From positions 1 to 6,686 of the forward strand of contig JAUXDE010000091.1 in NCBI GenBank assembly GCA_030618495.1: a DNA stretch of 6,686 nt, written 5' to 3'. Numbering within the stretch: position 1 is the stretch's first letter; each line of letters begins with the position of its first letter. The translations under genes were made by a program, and so were the position numbers. Below, piece by piece: positions 1 to 6,370 of this stretch. A model generated the notes under the pieces. The model was given only the letters and a program-made list of their open reading frames with translations. It had not been told where the DNA came from and made no database searches. The stretch comes from Clostridia bacterium. Its GTDB lineage: Bacteria > UBA6262 > WVXT01 > JAUXBS01.

Positions 1-1746
1 AAGGGCATTCTTGTTTTCATAAGAGAATTGACGGGTCCCGTTCTTTATTTCCGGGGAGAGTTCCACGCAGTCAATATACTTCAACGTTGAATGCTGTTCA
101 AGAGACCCGAGGGTCATCCCGCCACCGAGGCCTATAACGAGAGCTGATTCCGGTTCCGTATGAAGCAGTGCGGGAAGGTGTGCCAGCATATGGAACAACT
201 GCCTGTGATTGTACAGGTTTGTTGCCAGGCTCGTCCCGTTTATTGAGAGTTTCTTTATATTGTCCCTGTCCCTGGTTACCGTTACCGTTCCGCTCATTCC
301 TTCCTGGTAGAACAGCAATTCGAAGTCCCGGTAACGGTTATGCCTTACATAGTGGTCAGGCAGTTTGACCACGATGAACACCAGTGTCATTATGATAAGG
401 AACATGGAGGTTACTGCCTTGAAGGCCGGTTTCTTCCCGGGATGAAACAGGAGTACCATACCCCCGGCAAGCATAATCAGTATTGCCATGAAGGTTATCC
501 CGGGCCTTATCCCGAACAGCGGGATGAGGATGAACCCGCCCGCAAAAGACCCTATGATGGACCCCACAGCATTAATACCGTAAGCGCTTCCCACGTGACT
601 CCCGGTACTCCGGAGGCTTGAAGTATAAATCCTGCATACTATCGGGAAGGTCAGTCCCATTAAAGTGGTAGGTACGAGCATTATAAGCAATGAAATGATT
701 ATCTTGGCTGAAGTATGCCCCCACCACCCCATCCGGGTAATTCCTGATAACAGGTGGAAGAGCCCGGGTACCTTCCATGAAATCAGCAATGATGCCAGGA
801 AGCAGGTGATGCCTGCCAGAATTTCGATCAGCCCGAAAACCAGGAGTTTATCCTTTATCCTGTCCGCATACTTTGAGGATATATACCCGCCCAGCGAGAT
901 TCCCGCAATGAAGGTTGCCGCGACTATTGTGAAGGAGTATATACTGTTACCAAAATGAAAAATAAAAATCCTCGACCATATAACTTCGAGCGCCAGTGCC
1001 GCAAAACCCTCGATAAAGAAAACGGCGAGTACCAGCCATAAAAGACCGCCCTGTATCATTTCCACAGATGATTCGGCTTCAGGCGAATTAGAATCCGCAG
1101 GTTCCGGCCCGGCTGATTTTGCGAGCCGGTAGGCCGCATAGGCCAGGAGCAGGTTAACCATGGCTGTAACAAAAAGCGACAGCCTGATGCCGAGTATGTG
1201 TATGAGGAAGAATGCCGTAATGAAAGTCCCTATTACGGCGCCGAAGCTGTTTACGGAATACAACGAGCCTACGTTCCACCCTATTTCCTTCATCCGCTTA
1301 ACCGTGAATTTGCTTAGTACGGGCAGGGTACCGCCCATCAGGGCTGCCGGGATTATCATGATAAGGAAGGAAAGGATGAACCGTAACACTGTCAGGCTTG
1401 CAAACCCGGGGTGGAATGTCCTGTAAACGGCTATATGAATGCTGTTTACCGCCTGTATGAATACCGGGAATACCAGGGCATAGACACCTATCCCGAGTTC
1501 AAGTAGAGCCCAGATTATGAGGGGATTCTTCCGCCTGTCTACAAGTTTACCGAAGTAGAAACTGCCCGCGGCAAGGCCTGTCATGAAGGCGGTGAGCACA
1601 CAGCTTACCGCGAAAACGGTGACCCCGAATATCCTGCCGCAAATCCTCACCCATAGGGTTTGATAGACCAGGGCTGTAATCCCTGAGATGAAGAATAACA
1701 GCAATATTGTTTTTATAATTCTCTTATCCTGCGATTTAGTATTCAT
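1..1746 (-). CDS. Membrane-fused spermidine-synthase-like protein, partial (3' end beyond the window)
   Basis: This frame is open from an ATG at 1746 to the window edge, giving 582 codons with no stop, so the C-terminus is missing. About 13 hydrophobic membrane segments fill residues 10-462 as two similar halves. Each half opens with the family signature: SGITALVYQTLWVR at 21-34 and EGFAALALEVIWSR at 246-259. MGGTLPVLSKF (137-147) and a conserved SVNSFGAVIG-type helix (164-173) follow. A soluble spermidine-synthase-like domain starts near 475. It has an NGTSLATN...LFHMLAHLPALLH segment (503-529), the glycine-rich nucleotide loop VIGLGGGMTLG (537-547) and the SAM-type acidic strand DCVELSPEI (559-567). 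The catalytic Asp motif lies beyond the window, so activity cannot be judged. Automated tools may call the N-terminus an MFS transporter; the soluble domain argues for the fused synthase family. An in-frame TAA three codons upstream of the ATG, and the next Met only at residue 55, fix the start. It is a tandem paralog of the 915-aa gene 33 bp upstream. Confidence 0.9.
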   Translation of the reverse strand, partial: MNTKSQDKRIIKTILLLFFISGITALVYQTLWVRICGRIFGVTVFAVSCVLTAFMTGLAAGSFYFGKLVDRRKNPLIIWALLELGIGVYALVFPVFIQAVNSIHIAVYRTFHPGFASLTVLRFILSFLIMIIPAALMGGTLPVLSKFTVKRMKEIGWNVGSLYSVNSFGAVIGTFITAFFLIHILGIRLSLFVTAMVNLLLAYAAYRLAKSAGPEPADSNSPEAESSVEMIQGGLLWLVLAVFFIEGFAALALEVIWSRIFIFHFGNSIYSFTIVAATFIAGISLGGYISSKYADRIKDKLLVFGLIEILAGITCFLASLLISWKVPGLFHLLSGITRMGWWGHTSAKIIISLLIMLVPTTLMGLTFPIVCRIYTSSLRSTGSHVGSAYGINAVGSIIGSFAGGFILIPLFGIRPGITFMAILIMLAGGMVLLFHPGKKPAFKAVTSMFLIIMTLVFIVVKLPDHYVRHNRYRDFELLFYQEGMSGTVTVTRDRDNIKKLSINGTSLATNLYNHRQLFHMLAHLPALLHTEPESALVIGLGGGMTLGSLEQHSTLKYIDCVELSPEIKNGTRQFSYENKNAL

Positions 1747-1754
1747 GAAATATT

Positions 1755-1783
1755 ATGATATATTAAAGTAAATAAAAAGTCAA
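1755..1783 (-). promoter_or_regulatory. Promoter of the partial membrane synthase gene, predicted leaderless
   Basis: On the minus strand, TTGACT (1783-1778) is followed by exactly 17 bp and TATCAT (1760-1755). Only 8 nt then separate the -10 from the ATG at 1746, so transcription starting about 7 nt after the -10 leaves a leader of roughly 0-3 nt. No Shine-Dalgarno precedes the ATG. The -35 box contains the TGA stop codon (1782-1780) of the upstream gene, so the promoter is packed into the 33-bp gap. The same layout recurs in front of the upstream paralog. Confidence 0.7.
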
Positions 1784-4527
1784 TCGCGGTTATTAAGGAG
1801 GTATTGAAGCTTTTTCCTTGCTAATTCGAACCCGGGATTGAGTTCAAGGGATTTCTTATAGTTATTGATGGCCGTTTTGGTATCACCTTTTTTTTCATAA
1901 ACACTGGCGAGGTTGGAGAAGAACATAAAATGCGGCTGGATACGGATGACTTCGTTTATCTGCCTTATTGCCATGTCAAATTCATTGTTCGTGGTATAAA
2001 TATAAGCCAGGTTCATCCGGGCGTTTATATTGAAGGGGTCTCTTTCCACTGCCTTCAAGGCTGCCCTCTCATGAGCCGGTGATATTTCCATGAGGTATTT
2101 CGCGTCTTCATCCATTGGATTTATTGCAAGGGCCGATTCGAATTCATGAAAGGCTGCCCTTTCATCCCCGGAATCGAATAGTATCCTGCCTTTCTGCAGG
2201 TAATTCCCTGATTCAAGGTACATCCTGGCAATATTTTTTTCCTGCGGTTTTATCCCGGATACTAATGAAAGTACATCCTCACGCAGTAGGGATAGTTCAT
2301 TGACATCGGAAAAAGCCATGACGGAAATGTCCTTTGCCATCTTGGGCGCGGTGTAGTCTATGTAAGGGTGGTCATCGGTGTTCATCCCGGAGATCCCCCG
2401 CGCGTACTTTTTTATCCCGTCACTGCCCATGAGGAACCACCTTATCAGGGTAAAGGGGGATGTATACGTGGTTTCAGAAAGATCCTTGAGTATTCTATCG
2501 TTTAATGACAGCATTCGCTTTATTGAGTTGAAGTCAATTTTCAGTTCCTTCATCGTTCCCACCAGGCCCAGAAGCTTTCCGCTGCCGATAAGCCACAGAG
2601 ATGAGTCAGGGAATGTCCGGTAAAAACCGTTTAATATCATTTTCAGGTCTTTTTCCGGCACCTGCGCAAGGGAAATCCACTGGCAGAAGAGGCCGTTATT
2701 ATGCAGGCTGGCCCTGCAGGTTTCGTAATATTCCCTGGAATACAGGTTGGCTACATCCTTCCCCGGGTTTACCAGGTCGGAGATGATTATATCATATTTT
2801 TTTGCTGAACGGAGCAGCAGGTTCCTGCCGTCATCGATAATAATATTGAAAGAGGGATTATTAAGGATATTATAACTTTCATTACTGAAATAAGCCGCTC
2901 CTTCCACGATTTCAGGAGCGATTTCAGCGCAGTCTATGGGTAAGTCAAAGAGTGATACGGCTCCTGCCGTCATTCCCGCTCCGAGGCCCAGCAGGAATAC
3001 CGAACCGGGATTCCCATGCAGGAGGAGGGGAAGGTATCCCTGTATACGGGCATACCTGATGCTTCCCGGCAAAGAATTACCCACTTCCCAGTTATTGCTG
3101 AACATTCTGCTGGCAGTATCATTGAAGCCGCGGACGACTTTTACCGTGGTAACAGGGCCTTCCCTGTAATACAGTACTTTTTCACCCGGGAAGTGTTGTT
3201 TGAAGGACGGAACCAGTATTACCAGGATGAATCCCGCAGCCATCAGGGTAATTATTATTTTCCTGCTTTTACCCTCAAGGGATTTTACAATGAGCAGTAT
3301 AAGGGCGCATAGCAGGAGGTTAATAACCACAATGAGCTTCATTGAACCTGAAATACCCAGGGCAGGCACAAGAATGAAAGACGTTACTAAAGGGCCCAGG
3401 AGGCAGCCGATGGTATTGGCTGAGAAAATACTGCCCGTAACTTTACCAGCATTTCCGGAAGAACGCTCCAGTATTTTTACTACCAGGACGAACATTGCGC
3501 CCAGCAGGAATACCGGGATTATTACAGCTATAAACGATGCCAGGAACTTAAGCGTCATTGAAGCCGGCCACGAACCGGCGGAAGCGGAGAATTTCGCAAA
3601 TGCTTCCGGCAACTTTACCGTTAAAGGCAGTGAAATCATTACAAAAATTCCTGTCAGGGCCTCCGCCGCGCCCAGCAGGAACAGGGCGGATTGCCTGTTC
3701 ATTTTCCTGGTAATCCTTGCGCAGACAAAGCTCCCCAGGGATGAACCGAACAGGTATACCGTAAGGATAACGCTGAAGGAATAAGCTGTGCTCTTCCAGC
3801 TGAAAAGGAGAAGCCTCATCCACAACACTTCATAGGAAAGAGCAATAAAACCGGTAATGCCGTATACTATAAGTACCACCAGGTCTTCATTGTTCAAATG
3901 ATAGTGACTGGAAGGTTCCGGGGGAGAGGTTCCTATGGTTAATTTTCTGTCCATCATGATAAACGTTATTCCGATGAGCATATTAACGGCAGAAGCCGTT
4001 AAAAGGGTTGTTTTCAACCCGAGTATTTCAATAAAGAGGAATCCTGCCAGGAATGCGCCAATGACGGCTCCCAGGGTATTGACGGCATAGAGTATCCCGG
4101 TACTTCGGCTGCCCTCACCGGTATCCTTTATATTATAGAAGAACTTACTCAGGACCGGAAGGGTCCCTCCGATAATAGTGGCTGGTAGTAACAGCAGCAT
4201 AAAGCAGTAGGTGAATTTAAGGAAACCGGAAAGTTTAAAGGCAATATCCAGCAGGTTGTACGCCAGTATTGAAGAGAAGGCGATGGCTAATTGAATATAT
4301 CCGGAGGTTTTCAGAATCCTTCTATCGTATTTATCTATTAACCTGCCAAAAATAAATGAGCCTATTGCAAGGCCCGCCATATAGACTGCGAGTACCGTAC
4401 CGGTGGCATAGGAACTGGCGCCGATAACGGTGCTGAGCCTCCGTACCCAGACGAGTTCGTATATAAGGGCGGATATGCCAGACAGGAAGAATAGGAAAAA
4501 GATAAGTTTTTGATGGAATTCCTTCAT
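1780..4527 (-). CDS. Membrane-fused spermidine-synthase-like protein with C-terminal TPR repeats
   Basis: The product is 915 aa. Residues 8-440 hold about 13 membrane helices in two related halves, opening with SGISALIYELVWVRR (16-30) and TGFIALSYEVLWMR (225-238). IGGTLPVLSKFF lies at 119-130. A spermidine-synthase-like Rossmann domain follows (about 450-740): glycine loop LLGLGAGMTAG (512-522), acidic strand DCAEIAPEI (532-540), IDDGRNLLL (564-572) and YDIIISDLVNP (578-588). This last segment aligns with the aminopropyltransferase D-x-x-D-P motif; the first Asp (D584) is kept and the second is Asn (N587). NTDDHPYIDYTAPK (716-729) is typical of membrane-fused synthases. TPR-like repeats occupy about 767-807 and 836-910. 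I infer a soluble catalytic and TPR part on a membrane anchor. The substrate is unknown, and polyamine synthesis is only one option. An in-frame TTG at 4566 would add 13 residues, but it lies inside the -35 box, so the first ATG is preferred. The gene probably forms a unit with the paralog downstream. Confidence 0.9.
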   Translation of the reverse strand: MKEFHQKLIFFLFFLSGISALIYELVWVRRLSTVIGASSYATGTVLAVYMAGLAIGSFIFGRLIDKYDRRILKTSGYIQLAIAFSSILAYNLLDIAFKLSGFLKFTYCFMLLLLPATIIGGTLPVLSKFFYNIKDTGEGSRSTGILYAVNTLGAVIGAFLAGFLFIEILGLKTTLLTASAVNMLIGITFIMMDRKLTIGTSPPEPSSHYHLNNEDLVVLIVYGITGFIALSYEVLWMRLLLFSWKSTAYSFSVILTVYLFGSSLGSFVCARITRKMNRQSALFLLGAAEALTGIFVMISLPLTVKLPEAFAKFSASAGSWPASMTLKFLASFIAVIIPVFLLGAMFVLVVKILERSSGNAGKVTGSIFSANTIGCLLGPLVTSFILVPALGISGSMKLIVVINLLLCALILLIVKSLEGKSRKIIITLMAAGFILVILVPSFKQHFPGEKVLYYREGPVTTVKVVRGFNDTASRMFSNNWEVGNSLPGSIRYARIQGYLPLLLHGNPGSVFLLGLGAGMTAGAVSLFDLPIDCAEIAPEIVEGAAYFSNESYNILNNPSFNIIIDDGRNLLLRSAKKYDIIISDLVNPGKDVANLYSREYYETCRASLHNNGLFCQWISLAQVPEKDLKMILNGFYRTFPDSSLWLIGSGKLLGLVGTMKELKIDFNSIKRMLSLNDRILKDLSETTYTSPFTLIRWFLMGSDGIKKYARGISGMNTDDHPYIDYTAPKMAKDISVMAFSDVNELSLLREDVLSLVSGIKPQEKNIARMYLESGNYLQKGRILFDSGDERAAFHEFESALAINPMDEDAKYLMEISPAHERAALKAVERDPFNINARMNLAYIYTTNNEFDMAIRQINEVIRIQPHFMFFSNLASVYEKKGDTKTAINNYKKSLELNPGFELARKKLQYLLNNRD

Positions 4528-4537
4528 GATTAAGAGT

Positions 4538-4566
4538 ATGATATTATAATAAATTGTTCTTGTCAA
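4538..4566 (-). promoter_or_regulatory. Promoter of the 915-aa membrane synthase gene, predicted near-leaderless
   Basis: Minus strand: a perfect TTGACA (4566-4561), a 17-bp spacer and TATCAT (4543-4538), then 10 nt to the ATG at 4527. An alternative -10 with perfect TATAAT consensus lies at 4548-4543 but has no good -35. Either choice leaves a leader of about 3-10 nt. There is no Shine-Dalgarno before the ATG. The in-frame TTG at 4566 is the first three bases of the -35 box and so is not a likely start codon. Confidence 0.72.
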
Positions 4567-4604
4567 ATAAATTAGAATTACTAAAATTATTATGTGACAA
4601 AAGC

Positions 4605-4689
4605 TGGGGATATTTTATTGATAATTGCTTTTCAAAATGTATAATGAATTAATAAAATGATTCATCAGATGGTAAAATAAATTACTTTA
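4605..4689. repeat. Block A, left copy: AT-rich direct repeat with 6247-6326
   Basis: This stretch aligns with 6247-6326 through a shared TGGGGAT start, TTTTCAA, TAATGAAT, TCATCAG and a perfect 15-bp match ending the block (4675-4689 with 6312-6326, AAATAAATTACTTTA). A few short gaps are needed, and identity is clearly lower than in block B. I see no convincing coding frame. Here the block runs directly into block B at the ATGAGCC of 4689. Confidence 0.7.
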
Positions 4690-4843
4690 TGAGCCTTGTA
4701 AGAAGTTCTCTGCGGTTGGCTTGAAAGTAACACCAAGGACAATAAGAAAAGAACAGGATGCAGAGATAAGGAAAATAGCAGAGAAAACAGGCAGGCCAAT
4801 AAGTGAAATAGTCAGAGACGCTGTTGAAGGATTTAGACAATGA
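4689..4843 (+). repeat. Block B, left copy: 155-bp direct repeat with 6520-6674
   Basis: The 155 bp align without a gap to 6520-6674. My hand count gives 17 mismatches, about 89% identity. Both copies begin at ATGAGCC and end at a CAATGA stop. About half of the differences are synonymous in the ribbon-helix-helix frame, so the repeat diverged as coding sequence rather than as neutral DNA. Confidence 0.88.
4721..4843 (+). CDS. Ribbon-helix-helix (CopG/antitoxin-like) small protein or remnant
   Basis: The frame encodes a 40-residue ribbon-helix-helix domain: a short strand (KVTPRTI), a first helix (RKEQDAEIRKIAEKTG) and a second helix (RPISEIVRDAVEGFRQ). This matches the whole length of a minimal CopG/MetJ-type DNA-binding domain, as in type II antitoxins, which bind operators as dimers. 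The only usual start codon in the open frame is the TTG at 4721. Clear homology with the second copy extends upstream to 4691 (EPCKKFSAVGL), so the true start may be lost or lie elsewhere. The TTG overlaps the TGA (TTGA) of an 11-codon ORF that begins at the ATG of 4689. That overlap could mean translational coupling or simply a frameshifted 5' end. I see no Shine-Dalgarno. It is probably DNA-binding if expressed. No toxin gene follows directly; the next gene is the DUF4143 ATPase. Confidence 0.5.
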   Translation: MKVTPRTIRKEQDAEIRKIAEKTGRPISEIVRDAVEGFRQ

Positions 4844-4880
4844 TGCCACTTTAGGGGACACATGAACAGTTCTTTAACAA

Positions 4881-4911
4881 GACATATATGCTATGTGATA
4901 GCAAATATGTC
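4881..4911. promoter_or_regulatory. 31-bp near-perfect palindrome abutting the -35 box: candidate operator
   Basis: Arms 4881-4894 (GACATATATGCTAT) and 4898-4911 (ATAGCAAATATGTC) are complementary at 13 of 14 positions around a GTG centre. The right arm ends one base before the TTGACA -35 of the ATPase gene. The stem is AT-rich and has no T-run, so it is not a typical terminator. The 9-mer TATATGCTA in the left arm (4885-4893) recurs 43 bp downstream (4928-4936), overlapping the -10. That is about four helical turns, as expected for protein sites on one DNA face. The cognate regulator is unknown; the neighbouring RHH protein is a candidate by position only. Confidence 0.6.
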
Positions 4912-4940
4912 TTGACAATTTATTGTTTATATGCTAATAT
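4912..4940 (+). promoter_or_regulatory. Promoter of the DUF4143 ATPase gene (extended -10)
   Basis: A perfect TTGACA (4912-4917), a 17-bp spacer and TAATAT (4935-4940), preceded by TGC (4932-4934), form an extended -10. The expected start near 4947 leaves a leader of about 45 nt with a good Shine-Dalgarno. This differs from the two leaderless-type promoters on the other strand. Confidence 0.8.
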
Positions 4941-4980
4941 ATAGGTGAAATTTATCGATTGTATTTATATTGAATAAGCA

Positions 4981-4988
4981 AGGAGGGG
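4981..4988 (+). promoter_or_regulatory. Strong ribosome binding site of the ATPase gene
   Basis: AGGAGGGG ends 3 nt before the ATG at 4992 (5 nt if AGGAGG is the core). It fixes the start codon. It also shows that the host uses canonical Shine-Dalgarno initiation, which makes its absence from the two membrane genes notable. Confidence 0.85.
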
Positions 4989-4991
4989 AAG

Positions 4992-6197
4992 ATGTATATT
5001 AACAGAGATATAGAGAATGTAATCATTAAAGCATTCAAAGGATTTCCTGCTGTCGTAGTTACAGGGCCAAGGCAGTCGGGTAAATCCACAATTTTAAAGA
5101 AAATATTCGCGAAAACACATAAATATATCACTTTTGATGATCCTCTCATTCGTGAGCGGGCAATTTCTGATCCGAAACTATTTATTAACACTATGGGTGA
5201 ATATGTAATCTATGATGAGATACAATACGTGCCACAGTTGATTTCCTATATTAAAATGGAAATTGACAGGAAACCTAATGTAAATGGCAGGTTTATCATA
5301 ACAGGTTCACAGCAGTTTAATCTTATAAAAAATCTTGGTGATTCACTTGCGGGAAGAGTCGCAATATTTGAATTGCTGCCTTTTAGTTATAATGAAATTA
5401 AAAAAATAAAGTCATTAAAGAAAGTTACTTCTAAAACTAAGGATATATTTGTCCATTCGTGTCTCAGAGGGTCTTATCCGCAAATAAATGTCCGGAAATC
5501 AATAGATGTTAATCAATGGTTTTCGGGATATTTTCAGACATATCTTGAAAGGGATATAAAAAATATTTACGACATAGGTAATCTAAGGGATTTTCAAAGG
5601 TTTATGCAACTGCTGGCTTCAAGATGTTCACAGTTATTGTCTTTAAGCGCATTGTCAGCCGACCTCGGAATTGCGGTAAATACGGTTAAACGATGGATTT
5701 CTATCCTTGAAGCATGCCGTATCATTTATCTGCTAAATCCATATTATAATAATTTAGGCAAACGTATAACGAAGTCACCAAAGGTTTATTTCATAGATAG
5801 CGGGATTGTATGTTATTTGACAGGAATTACAAATGAGAATATTTTATTGAACGGTCCATTATCCGGACCTCTGTTTGAAAACTATTGTATCCAGGAAACG
5901 GTTAAACAAATAATTAATAACAATAAGAATTACAGGCTGTATTATATGAGGACGCATAATAATATGGAGATTGATTTAATAGTCACAAAAGGGATGGACT
6001 TATTCCCTTGTGAGATAAAATTAAGCATGACTCTGGGGTTAAAAGATGCCCGGAATATAATTCGCATGAAAAAAACATTTTGTGATTTAAATATTAAAAC
6101 AGGCAGGATTATTTCACTGGCAGATGAAACATATGAAATTAATAAGGATGTGTCAACAATAAAGTTTTCTGAATATATTAAATGGCTTGGTAAGTAA
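4992..6197 (+). CDS. AAA+ ATPase with C-terminal DUF4143 domain
   Basis: The 401-aa length is normal for the AAA_14/DUF4143 family. Walker A is GPRQSGKS (25-32), Walker B is VIYDEIQ (72-78), and FIITGSQQ (101-108) is the sensor-1 strand. SLAGRVAIFELLPFSYNEI (118-136) and YLERDI (184-189) are family signatures. A winged-helix-like helical segment spans about 205-245. The C-terminal domain carries FENYC (295-299), MEIDLIV (325-331) and CEIKLS (340-345). The E-x-D...E-x-K spacing resembles a PD-(D/E)XK nuclease core, so the acidic residues needed for metal binding appear intact (E326, D328, E341, K343). The family is abundant in bacteria and archaea, but its biological role is not settled; I do not assign a substrate. 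The coding sequence is much more AT-rich than the membrane genes to the left (sampled lines 23-45% GC). It is flanked by direct repeats and has its own promoter, so it looks like a self-contained accessory cassette. No clear terminator follows. Confidence 0.92.
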   Translation: MYINRDIENVIIKAFKGFPAVVVTGPRQSGKSTILKKIFAKTHKYITFDDPLIRERAISDPKLFINTMGEYVIYDEIQYVPQLISYIKMEIDRKPNVNGRFIITGSQQFNLIKNLGDSLAGRVAIFELLPFSYNEIKKIKSLKKVTSKTKDIFVHSCLRGSYPQINVRKSIDVNQWFSGYFQTYLERDIKNIYDIGNLRDFQRFMQLLASRCSQLLSLSALSADLGIAVNTVKRWISILEACRIIYLLNPYYNNLGKRITKSPKVYFIDSGIVCYLTGITNENILLNGPLSGPLFENYCIQETVKQIINNNKNYRLYYMRTHNNMEIDLIVTKGMDLFPCEIKLSMTLGLKDARNIIRMKKTFCDLNIKTGRIISLADETYEINKDVSTIKFSEYIKWLGK

Positions 6198-6370
6198 CAA
6201 ATTTGTTGTGCCCCTGTGTTAATATTTAATCTTCAATTGTAATAATTGGGGATTATTATGACAATTAATTTTCAACGTAATGAATCAATACAAATAACTC
6301 ATCAGCTGAGGAAATAAATTACTTTAGTGGCAATTCTGCCAAATCTTTAAATGGCTGAAAATCCAAGGCG
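6198..6370. other. Intergenic region after the ATPase gene, without a gene
   Basis: It holds a 12-bp perfect palindrome AACAAATTTGTT (6196-6207) overlapping the ATPase stop codon. A TGTGCCCCTGTG stretch and block A of the flanking repeat follow. No GC-rich stem with a T-run is visible, so I cannot place a terminator. A 19-codon ORF from the ATG at 6258 exists but has no support as a gene. Confidence 0.5.
6247..6326. repeat. Block A, right copy: AT-rich direct repeat with 4605-4689
   Basis: This is the counterpart of the AT-rich block left of the ATPase gene, ending in the same 15-bp match. Here it does not run into block B. About 194 bp of unrelated sequence, including a DUF1016 fragment, follows before block B resumes. 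Confidence 0.7.

Noticed and set aside
168-1426. Several 66-97-aa plus-strand ORFs and a 68-aa minus-strand ORF across the partial synthase gene
   Set aside because: They overlap the 582-codon minus-strand frame, which carries all family motifs. Their translations look random (rich in P, R, S) and lack ribosome sites.
1-1746. Reading the two membrane proteins as MFS transporters
   Set aside because: The duplicated membrane part is followed by a spermidine-synthase-type Rossmann domain with a glycine loop and acidic strand, and the helix signatures are those of the fused synthase family.
3200-3784. 194-aa plus-strand ORF opposite the 915-aa synthase gene
   Set aside because: It lies entirely antisense to a clearly conserved membrane protein, shows no recognisable domain, and has no promoter or ribosome site that I can see. 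It is a shadow frame of a GC-richer gene.
4952-5191. 79-aa minus-strand ORF overlapping the ATPase start
   Set aside because: It is antisense to the Walker A region of the ATPase, and its sequence is explained by the complement of conserved codons.
6196-6207. AACAAATTTGTT palindrome as a terminator of the ATPase gene
   Set aside because: It is AT-rich, has no loop room and no following T-run. It overlaps the stop codon and is more likely chance or a protein site.
6232-6250. CAATT-GTAAT-AATTG hairpin as a terminator
   Set aside because: A 5-bp AT stem is too weak and is followed by GGGG, not a T-run.
6258-6317. 19-codon ORF (MTINFQRN...)
   Set aside because: It lies in block A, has no ribosome site, and the left copy of the block does not keep an equivalent open frame apart from the last few codons.
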